Origin: Chrysaora quinquecirrha
Lineage: Eukaryota > Cnidaria > Scyphozoa > Semaeostomeae > Pelagiidae
DNA length: 64,000 nucleotides
Direction: 5' to 3'
NCBI GenBank assembly: GCA_014526335.1
Contig: JACTAT010000016.1
Coordinates: 29,217 to 93,216 of the forward strand
The notes beneath the pieces were generated by a model that searched no databases, had not been told where the DNA came from, and worked only from the letters and a program-made list of their open reading frames with translations. The translations under genes and the position numbers were made by a program. How positions within the stretch are numbered: the first letter of the stretch is position 1; every line of letters begins with the position of its first letter. Positions 54,944 to 64,000 of the stretch are shown one piece after another.

Positions 54944-56189
54944 ATAGCTGCATAGGAACGAGACTGAGACTGCAGAGTTGGGCACTTGCACATCCGAGTT
55001 TTCCAATAGAACAATAGGCTAACAATAGGATAAAACAATATAAAGGTACAGGGGCTCTTGCACACCTGAGATCTCGTTGGAAAAAGCCATGCTCTGCAAA
55101 CGGACTTGGGAATACTGTGTAGACCAGGTATGAAAACATGCAAATTTCGGCTGACATGTAGTTGCAAGCAGATTGGGAAAATAAAAGATTAATTATTATG
55201 ACAATAGGTAAAACAATAGAAAGGGGTGCAAGCTTAACTGCCAGTGTGAGCAAGTTTTCCAACAAGATGTGTAGGCAAAGTCAGTATTTTCAAGGCAAAG
55301 GGTTTTCTGACTAGCTCTCAATGGGTTGCACTTGACAATGCCATCCCGTTCATTATAGCACACACGTTTTTTTTATAAGGAAGTTCGGCTCAGGGTCAGT
55401 ACTGAAAATTCCTTAACTGATGGTGAAAATTGAGTACTCAATATTCCTTAGCAATTCCTTAACTTCTTACTTTGTGATTCTTAAAACAACCAATGGTCAA
55501 GGAAATATAGGTCATAAAGGTTTCAGAAGAGGAGTAGAAATTTCTACTTATTGAAAACCATTGGCGATAAGTATTGCTTCAAACTTCATATTTTTAATCC
55601 AAATGCTAAGTTAAAGAAAAAGTCAGATTCCTTAATAGTCTCTGGTCCAGTACTAGAAATTCCTTAAGCTTTTGCCAGCCCAAGTGCTACCTTCCTTATA
55701 AAGCACTTCCTTATAAAAAAATGCGTGTATTGCAGTAACATTGATAAAATCACTGTTTTTGAGCACCCCCTCGTTTGCTCTGTCATCAACCCATAGAGAT
55801 TGGTCTGCTTTCCTCATGATCCTGTGTAAGGACTGTCCATGCACTGTTTCCAATTTACCCTTAGGCACATATTGTTCATTTCTTTCTTTTCTGTGAAAAA
55901 TTTTCTTAGCCTTTGATCTTTCTTTTGGCCATTGACATCAATCGCTTAACTTGTCAGGCAATCATATAGATTGAAACGGAGAAGGAATGGAGCAGGTAAA
56001 AAATGCGGAACTCTTCGAAATCTTTGAATTAAAAAGATTGGTGCAAAGAACCTAGTTCTGTGTTTTCAAGTATAGCTCACTTCTACTCAAAAACATGGAA
56101 CCATATAAAACCACAGTAACCATAAAATCCCCTATTTGGGGTGTTTTCGCTTATACAGTAGCTACCTTCTACTGAAAATACAGAACTGT
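54944..56189. other. Intergenic stretch, no gene seen
   Basis: Contains clusters of the ACAATAG heptamer near 55005-55040 and 55198-55222. No coding frame with family resemblance. Confidence 0.4.
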
Positions 56190-57205
56190 TGGTTGGGCTA
56201 AAAAAAAGTAACCCCACAAAACTAAATAATTAATATAAAATCTTTCCTATGGCAGATGGCAGAATCTTATCAAACTTGAACCAAGTAAACTTCACAACCT
56301 AATAAACGTTTCTTTATAAACGAAAAACCCTATCTGCTTTGTGTTAAAATTTGCCATTATAAAATAATTTAAAATCATATATACAGTATATTAAAAGTTT
56401 TGCAACTAGCAAAAGCTTTTCGGTTAAGAAACCATCCTCAGTGCTAGATGATACAATAAAATGAGGAGATCAGTTATGCTGCAATATATACACTTTTTAA
56501 AAACACCACAAATAAAAGGCAATAAAAGATGCAGGATCAAAGGAATAGAGGAATTCCCAATACCATACCGTAATAAGAATTGCTCACTCAAGTAATCCTT
56601 TGTTTACGTGTTACGTCACACCATGTCTGAAAAGAGTTAATTGGTCAAAGTCCAATTGGTCATTGAGTGATGGTCTCTTGAGGGCAATCACAGATGCTTC
56701 AATATTTTTGCGAACCCTATCTGCTTTGTCCTAAGAGCAAATCCAATGTCGGAAGTTTGCAGTCACAAATGCAGATGGAAGGTAAACATGAAACAAGCAA
56801 AGTACAAAAGAAGAAACAAAAATGTTTTTAACTAGAGAGTATGGTCTTAATTTCTCTCTTTCTGTTCTATGCATGTTTTAAGCCTTGTTAGAAATGTTTG
56901 CCCCATTGCTCATTCAATTTTGCTTCGGGAAGGACTTCACACTCAGTGGCATTACGCAAAGACTTGACGTCGATGCATGTAACCTTTATGGTTTCGTTAC
57001 TCTCGTAGCTATTTGTGGCTACAATTTTTTGAGTTTTTATTACTCTGGGAAAGAAGCATAAACTGCAGGGCTTTGATTTTTCTGCAAGAGATGTTTATTA
57101 GGTTGAAGTTTACCTGGTTAATTAAAGATGGTAAGATTTTGCGGCAAAATGATTTTATATCAATTATTTAGTTTGGAGGGTTACTTTTTTGGCCCACCCA
57201 ATTGT
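56190..57205. mobile_element. About 1-kb element with GGGTGGGC..AAAAAAGTAACCC ends
   Basis: Left GGTTGGGCTAAAAAAAAGTA(ACCCC) at 56190 and right GGGTTACTTTTTTGGCCCAC at about 57179-57198 are inverted. No transposase frame is inside, and no clear target duplication was seen. A single related end lies at 49131. Confidence 0.55.
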
Positions 57206-57837
57206 TCCTTGTTTTTAGTAAAAGTGACCCATACTCTTAAACACGGAACTAGGTTTTTTACGCCATTTTTTCCGTTCCGAGATCTCCAAGATTTCTGAGG
57301 GCTCCGTGTTTTCGACCTGGCCGAAGGAATTCTATGTTGTGCCAAAGATGCTTCATCCGCATGTAGCCCCATCTTCTGGTTACAAATTTGGGGCTTCGTT
57401 GGGGTAGGTTTTTGGTCAAACAGAGTTTTCAGCAGTGACACTGTAGCCTATCTAGTGCATACAGTGGATGGATGACACCATGCACTATGATACTTGCTCT
57501 AACTATTTGGTGTAGTGTTATGGGAACTCCGGCTTGCTGCTCTACTTTTTGATTTAGTTTCATTCCGGTCTGGTTTTTCCATCCTGGCTTGTATGTATAT
57601 ATGCATATGTATTTCATTTGTAGATGAAGAAATGTTTGGCAAACTTGACTGGAAATAAAATTGGCTTGGATAGTAGAGTCACATGCGGATCTCTTAATCC
57701 CAGTCTGACACACAAATTTTTTCTGTAACTGTAACTGTAACCGGTAACGGCCGTTATTTGGCTATAAGCCACTTGACCGATCTATACGAAAACAAATGAT
57801 TTTTTAAATTCGTCCGTACGTAAGAGTTCTTCATCGT

Positions 57838-58410
57838 TCATTTGTTGAATGGCTCCAGGCAGTATTGATGCCTGGCCCAGTGAAAGTCAAGACGATTTTT
57901 AAACGCGTTTATGCTCGGTGCAGACACCACCTCATCTGGCAACCCATTCCATAGGTTTGTCGAACGGACACTGAAGAAGTTCTCTCTTAGTTTGAGTCTG
58001 AAATGAAATTTCTGTATCTTCAATGAGTTTCCACGAGTGGCGACATAGTTCGCTGGAGTGAACAGGTCTTCATTGACTTTGTATTTATCGTGTATATATT
58101 TATATGTCTGAATCATGTCACCTCGGATCCTGCGATACGTGATGCTGGGGAGTTTCAATATTTTCAATCTTTCTTGGTATGGCTTATCACGAATGCTTGC
58201 AAGCATCTTGGTAGCACGACGTTGGACGTTTTCAACGATGTTGATCTGGTTGATTTGCCAAGGGGACCAGATAGTGTTACCATACTCTAGGTGTGGCCTT
58301 ACAAGGCTCTTAAAGAGAAGGACGAGTGTGTCAGGCTCAAGGCAATCGAATGACCTTCTAATCATTGCCACAATTTTGTTGCCTTTGCTGATATGTTTGA
58401 ATACTAATTT
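57838..58410 (-). mobile_element. 5'-truncated LINE, reverse transcriptase C-terminal tail
   Basis: The frame 58371-57838, with open sequence slightly upstream, encodes the region after the RT fingers/palm seen in jockey/CR1/L2-like ORF2: LVRPHLEYGNTIWSPW, NVQRRATKML, YRRIRGDMIQTYK, RLRENFFSVR-type and LWNGLPDEVV motifs. It ends at a natural stop (57838). No palm YxDD motif is present, so the copy is truncated at its 5' side, as is typical for non-LTR elements. Confidence 0.85.
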
Positions 58411-59085
58411 TTACAGCGAATTCATATCAACTTGCTTCATTTTCTAACTTTAAATATAAACATAGTCTATAGAAAAATAACCTATAAAAAACGTGTAATG
58501 AAGTACGACTTTTCCTTATCAATTGAAATTTTTTTTCCAAAATGCCAAAAGGAACCATTTCTTCTCGCTATTCTGCTATCGTTATTTCGCTATTTCGTTG
58601 TTGCACAAAGCAGCATACGCTGTTGTTCGGTCAAAAGGATGCGACAAAGGGTGTGGTTTGCATAGCTATTGAGATTGGAACAAGCTCAGGAGTATCTATA
58701 GGTTGTTGAATGGAAATAAAATGAGGGTGTCTTTGTAACTTTTTTTAATTTGTGGACTGTAAACTGTGGTGTTAAGCTTGAGACATACAGCAACAGGTGG
58801 CCGTAAATTACTGTATGTAATACTAATGAAAGGACCGCGTAGGTGGGGGGGGGGAGGGCGTGCTCCCCCAGAATAATTTTTAGACGCATTTTTAATCAAA
58901 TTTGATTTCCATCCCTCCATTTATTCCAAAATTTTTAAATTTTGGACCCCCTATAACCTGACGCGCAGGGGCACTTGCCACTCCTTGGTCCCGCTTTTCG
59001 CTACGCTACGCCACTGTTTCGCAGTACAAGTACGTACGATATATGCATATACTGACTATGCTTAGTCCTCTATTCCGCTGCGAAC
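58411..59085. other. Spacer between two LINE remnants
   Basis: No gene. Includes a G-rich run near 58845 (GTGGGGGGGGGGAGGG) and AT-rich sequence. Confidence 0.4.
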
Positions 59086-59364
59086 TTGCAGAAATTAATG
59101 ACAGAAATCTACAAGTCAATGAGTCATCTTAACCCATCGTTTGTATGGGAGTTTCATGAAAAGAAATATGTAACTTATAATCTAAGGGCACAAAATCTTT
59201 GCAAACTGCCACAAATAAAAACACAAGGCTTCGGACGAGAATCCCCATCCTTTGGAGGCAGTTTCATCTGGGACACCCTAGATGATAGTGTAAAGAATTT
59301 GGCCTTTAAAAAGAGGATCAAAGAGGGGGATGGAAGTAAATGCACCTGCAAAATATGCCGCTAA
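59086..59364 (+). mobile_element. Second LINE tail (different lineage)
   Basis: The 92-codon frame carries LMTEIYKSMSHLNPSFVWEF, YNLRAQNLCKLPQ, a TQGFGRES segment, SFIWDTLDD and a terminal CTCKICR. It resembles the extreme C-terminus of non-LTR reverse transcriptases of a clade that ends in a C-x-C-x2-C motif. It is a short fragment only, followed by an AT-rich tail. Confidence 0.65.
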
Positions 59365-59671
59365 ATTTTTGTATTAAATAGTTGAATATTTTGTTTGAAT
59401 ATAGTTAAATAGTAAATAGTTGGTTTGAATTAGTATGTTTTTAAATAATACTGTAAATACAAATAGCGTCTGGTCCTTTTTATCTTAACACCAAACGCAT
59501 CCTGCCCATCGGTGGCTGGTAGGTCGATTACTTACCCCCCTTATTGGCCTGTTTGACTTTCGAAGGGGTAGTGCGCTTCTCTTCTCGCATGCTGTGCAGG
59601 AGCAATTTCGTGTTTCATCATTTTGCCAGTTCGCGTGACAATAGCTCCTTCGCTGTGCCAATCGTGAAAAG

Positions 59672-62600
59672 ATGGCAGCTCCTTCTGAAGAGCTTTCAAA
59701 AATGGATTTGAAAGACGAAAAACCTAAAGCAGAACAAAAACAGCCGGGCAAGAAGAAATCTGATAAGAAGTCTAAGGATAAAGGAGCTGCTACAGGCCAT
59801 CCGATTGAGGTATGATGCCTGCGCTGCTTGAAATCAGACATGTTTTATAGTAATGGTGGTGGGCCTAGCAAGGATCTCTTAAACCTCGGACACCCAAACC
59901 GTCCGTGGTGAGACATGTCCGTGGCGAAATTAATTCCAAATAACCACGGGCGGTCACGGACGTCACCACGGACGTTTCACGGACATGTCCGTGGTATCGG
60001 CACCCTCTTGGCCTAGCTCATGCCCAACCCTCCGTATTTTCATTCATTTCATTATTAAAGTCTGCTTTCTGCGAAGCTTTCTGCTTTCTGCTTTTCAGTG
60101 ATACTTTTCATTAGGACAGTTGAAAATAGGATTAGCTGCCATGCCAGTCACAACAATGATGGATTTCATGGGATCATCATGGGGTGGGGTCTCACTCAAG
60201 AACAAAAGCCCCTGCGTATAGATAGTCCAATCTTCAGAGTAGGTAGGCACCGTTTCAATGAGATCTTGGGGGTGCCGTTGTTAAGAAACTGCTGGTGCAG
60301 GGGCGAAATTATGATTTGAACAATGATTTTTTTGCACGGAAACAACAGAACTATGGTGCGTTGATGTCCGAAATGATTATTTGAGCAAACTATCTTGGAT
60401 GCACCACTCAAACACTCTGCAGGCTCCATTGCCAAGAAAGTGTTGGTGCAGGGGCGAAATAATGATTTTAACAAAGAATTTTTTGCACCGAAACAATAGG
60501 GTGCAGCCCGTTTAATTTAAGTTAGCATTCAGCATTGCAAGCTTAAAAAACCAACTGATTTCACTTATGTTTGGTCTTTCCATGCTGACCTGTTTATCAT
60601 GTATGGTCCGCATGTGGAAAATTGAATTTAACAAGGTCAGCAAAACTGACATAAAATATGTGATCTGTAATTTATCACATTAGTACGTAATATGATTTAA
60701 TCAAAGTATATTTAGTAGTTGGGCCTATTCTAATGTTTATGAATTGGATATGAAATTGATAGCTCAATCTACCACATTGATATCAAATTATGTTGAGTCT
60801 GCAGCACCATTAAGGTTTTTCTGTGTTATACTAATTTTTTTTCTCAAAATGGAAAGTTGAAGCGAAGGTTTTTTGTGTTGAGGTTAATTGGAATAGTAAG
60901 AGACCGTCTCCAATTAATCGTATAGTTTTTATACGAATTTATACGAATTTTTTCTCATTTGAAAAAATGTGTTATACGAATAAAGCAAATCATGTATACG
61001 AATTGTATACGAATTTGATTTTTCCTTCATACAAATTTGATACGAATATGATACGAATTTGATACAAATGTGATATGATTTTGATACAAATTTGACGTGG
61101 AAAGATAAAATTAGCAGCTTTTATAACAAAGTGGCACATTCCAGAAACAATAGTAGACTGGCTCAAAGAACAATAGGAACGCAAGTCGGTAATTTATGAA
61201 AGGAATAACGTGAGAACTGAAGAAGACCTTTTTGAAAACTTTGCTGATTTATTAAGACACTTTTTCCCTTTAATTGTTCCTTTAAATACCCAACAAAACA
61301 TTATCTGTTGCCATGTCAGTGCAACAAGTATTGCTGATTCAGATTAAAAATTGGCTGTTATGAGTGAGTTGTTGAGATAATCCAAAAAGCTGCAGAACTT
61401 GGGTTCCATTCCATTCTGTTCTGTTCCATACCATGATGCACTTTGAAAGACCAGACTGCATTTAATATTCTAAACACCGAAGATCCCCAGCGTGGGAGAG
61501 GGATTTTCTATTGTTCTTTTTATTGTTCTATTGTTTAACCTTCAGCATGGTGTATACATGGAATGCAGTGGCCACATCATCACTGCAGCCTTGAAACTTA
61601 GAAGTATATTTCTATGTCTTCTTATATAATCAGACTCCAGGAGATTTCCTCTTAATGGCATTGACAGAACATGGAAAACAGTACAAGCATGCAAAGGAGA
61701 CACTTTGTACTTTAAAAACTTGTGGTTTTGAAAGTTGAAAAAAGTCAGCTTTTTATAGAGGGAAACTTTTAATACTGCTTATTGTTAACCATTTACCTTT
61801 TTCAGTTGATGCCTTGAAAAGGAAATCAACCTTAAAACAGAAACTAGACACTTAGAATATGTATTTTTTTAAATATGATTTTAAAATATTTTGTTTTCCT
61901 TGCAGCTTGATCCCCCTCCATCATATCTTAAAGAAAGAATAGAATTATTTGACAAACTTAAGGCTGAATATGATGCCGTGATAGCAGGTAAGGTTCAGTC
62001 AGGTTGCAATGATGTTTATAACAGGCTCATTTGGCTGTAGATGAGAAATAGCTTGTTGGCAAAATCTCTAAATGATGTTTGGATGGTAATCTAGCATCAT
62101 TTTTAGTTTCTTTTTTCATGCTGTTTAATTATATTTTATGATTTTGTTTTTATAGCCAAAGAAAGATTGCCCATCAAAGTCACACTTCCAGATGGAAAAG
62201 AGGTAGATGGGACATCTTGGGAAACGACCCCTTATCAAATTGCAGCCTCTATCAGGTATTCTAAAGCACAAGTCTTACTCATCATCTTCATATGATTTTA
62301 TGTCAAAAACATTCATATCTGCAGTCTTGAATTCTGTGTATCTATAACATAGCTGTTGTTTGCAACAAGCATTGCATGTCTTTGTCTGCTAAGTGTGTAG
62401 CATTTGCATGTAGTATGTATGCATACCTTCAAATGAATGGATCAGCAATACCTGCCAAGATCTAAGGAAACAATTTTTTGATAACCTGGACATTCTGCTT
62501 AATGCTTAAATGTAACTTTGTAAAAGTGCAAGGATACATCAAAATCTCATTGTTTTGTGAATAAAGGCATTTAAATGTCTGAAGATATTCAAGGTACTCA

Positions 62601-63334
62601 AAGATGCAAATTGTTAAAAATTGTATTTCAGTTTATCTTTTGAATGTGCCAAACTTGGTGCAAATTTGAATTTAGAAAACTGGCATTAGCATGATTTGCA
62701 ATAAAACTTGCAACCATTAAATTATACACGAGCAAGGCTTGATCTTAATCCATTCAACGATTGGAAAGGGTTTAAGAAAATTGGTAATTTCTGTAATGAA
62801 TGATTGGCTTTGAACTGGGACCTTAAGGCCGATCTCCACTAGACGATTTTCAGGGCGATCATCAGTAAAATTCGCGACAACATATGCACAGTTGAAACTT
62901 TCTTATTGCTACATCGAAAAAATCGCTGGACAAAAAGTAAAAGTAGTTTCTTCAGATGATTTTGTTTGCCAAGCAGTTCAAGCAATGACGTTATAGAATT
63001 TTGTATCTCTGTTTTCCAGTTGATTTCTCACGATTCTATTGCCTTTTCCTTTCGCGGTACTAAAGTAAATGGATATTGAAAGAACTTTTTTTGCAGCGAA
63101 ATTTTATGGCGAAATTTTATGGCGATAGTTGTGAATGTTGTCTAGAAGAGATCGGCATTACTCTTCAGAGCAGGAATGGTTTGCATTTGTATTTCTTAGA
63201 TCCTTTTACGTGTTGGAAACACTAACTACCATAGGGAAGATAAGCATTCCGTGACATATAGATACAGATTAGCAGTATCATTCCCATTTTCTCCTTTCAG
63301 CCAAGGGCTTGCTGACAACTGTGTTGTTGCAAAG
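59672..63334 (+). CDS. TARS1: Threonyl-tRNA synthetase, cytoplasmic, 5' exons
   Basis: Exons 59672-59809, 61906-61987, 62156-62255 and 63301-63334 join in phase (354 nt, 118 residues). The ATG at 59672 opens a lysine-rich, low-complexity leader ([20 protein letters not shown]) like that of eukaryotic cytosolic ThrRS. Then come [20 protein letters not shown] and the start of the TGS domain ([40 protein letters not shown]). The enzyme attaches threonine to tRNA-Thr. The editing, catalytic and anticodon-binding domains (about 600 further residues) lie beyond the window. Long introns carry repeats. Confidence 0.93.
60240..60500. repeat. Dispersed repeat, about 1.5 units
   Basis: GATCTTGGGGGTGCCGTTG, AGAAACTGCTGGTGCAGGGG and TTTTGCACGGAAACAA at 60262-60345 match 41224-41310. 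A second partial unit follows at 60430-60500. It lies in TARS1 intron 1. Confidence 0.65.
60910..61095. repeat. Degenerate TACGAATTTGA tandem repeat
   Basis: About 12 imperfect units of ATACGAATTTG / GATACAAATTTG across 185 bp in TARS1 intron 1. Confidence 0.8.
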
Positions 63335-63886
63335 GTGAGACAGTAAAAATTGTTTTAACTCATTGTTTGAGATTACCACGCAAGGCCAATTTCTATTTTA
63401 CAAACTTTTTGCACGTATCAACTCAAATAGGAAACTAGAGACAGTACACATATTCAAATATATTTTGGCGGCAATTTGTTGTTCTTTTTCGCTTCTTTTG
63501 TGGCTGCAATGAAAAACATTAATGATGCCTCTCTGGAAGGCAAACGATTGTGCTTCTAATTTTAAACAGAAGACTATAAAAAGAAAAGGCACTTGGCTTG
63601 CTATATTGCTGTGATACGCGAAATCCGTGAAAAATTGACTTGAAGCGAACTTTCAAAACTGTTATGGCGAATTGTACCGTACTTCGCAGGCTAGCTCTGT
63701 TCTAATGTCTGCACTTGCGCTATGTTACGATTAGTGATGATACGCGTAGATTTTTTTGAAGTGGAAATCCACCTTTATTTTGACATGAATCTATTTTAGC
63801 TTTAAATCTGTCCCATATAAGCCATTCTTTTAAGGTAAGGAAAGTGACCAATAAAGCTTAAATAATGCTAAATTTCGGCACTCCAG

Positions 63887-63985
63887 GTTATGGGGACTGC
63901 AACTTATATACATGACAGAAAGCAAGTCGGATCCATATTAACTGAACCAAGTCAATTGGAGGAATTAGAAAACCTTTACTTATAG
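63887..63985 (+). CDS. Candidate alternative terminal exon of TARS1
   Basis: Follows a reasonable acceptor (CTCCAG|GTTATG) in the phase needed after exon 63301-63334 and stays open for 32 codons to a TAG. The peptide (VMGTATYIHDRKQ...) does not match the expected next ThrRS residues (a VNxVVWDLDRP-like block). It is either an unused cryptic exon or chance. The true next exon is probably beyond the window. Confidence 0.15.
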   Translation, partial: VMGTATYIHDRKQVGSILTEPSQLEELENLYL

Positions 63986-64000
63986 AGTTGCTTATTCTTT

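Noticed and set aside
59485..59841. 118-codon minus-strand frame over TARS1 exon 1
   Set aside because: It is the antisense shadow of a lysine-rich exon and has no family resemblance.

Overview
The window is a piece of an animal nuclear genome. The genes are split into many short exons with GT-AG introns, the base composition is AT-rich, and transposon debris is dense (tRNA-derived SINEs, terminal-inverted-repeat MITEs, truncated LINEs, an integrase-type element). The intron-rich orthologues of human genes and the repeat flavour fit a cnidarian, probably an anthozoan. That placement is an inference from gene style, not from a marker. Two runs of exactly 500 N (8830-9329 and 50176-50675) are scaffold gaps of unknown true size.

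Layout. 1-6650 is repeat-rich and holds a long foldback element (711-1784) and an element flanked by a 10-bp target duplication (4132-5324). 6660-8829 holds four + strand exons of WASHC5 (strumpellin), which run into the first gap. 9330-14862 (minus) is ANKMY1 (MORN and ankyrin repeats). Its 3' end is lost in the same gap, and one MORN exon carries an apparent 1-base deletion. 14863-17281 is a cluster of one MITE family. 17282-23123 (minus) is a complete ten-exon NIT2 (omega-amidase) gene that includes a 16-nt microexon and a 13 x 41 bp tandem array. 23539-25347 (+) is an intronless steryl-sulfatase-like arylsulfatase, head to head with NIT2. 26289-36924 (+) is a complete UXS1 (UDP-glucuronate decarboxylase), with every exon in phase. 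37.8-38.8 kb holds a duplicated proline-rich ORF of unknown nature. 39886-47435 (+) is a GCK-III Ste20 kinase (STK24/25/26 type) with a tRNA-Ala(AGC) gene nested antisense in an intron. 51131-52966 (minus) is a decayed integrase-core gene interrupted by a 168-bp hAT-type MITE. 57.8-59.4 kb holds two 5'-truncated LINE reverse-transcriptase tails. 59672 to the window end (+) holds the first exons of TARS1 (threonyl-tRNA synthetase).

The host genes are unrelated housekeeping or trafficking functions: endosomal WASH complex, ciliary/MORN-ankyrin scaffold, omega-amide hydrolysis, sulfate-ester hydrolysis, UDP-xylose synthesis, Golgi/junction kinase signalling and tRNA charging. I see no operon-like logic. 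The only close pairing is the 415-bp divergent NIT2/sulfatase promoter interval. I found no convincing new biological system. The most unusual items are the tandem array built from a MITE end, the precise MITE insertion in the integrase gene, and the nested tRNA. Gene models were built by eye from splice signals, reading phase and recalled family sequence, with no database search.
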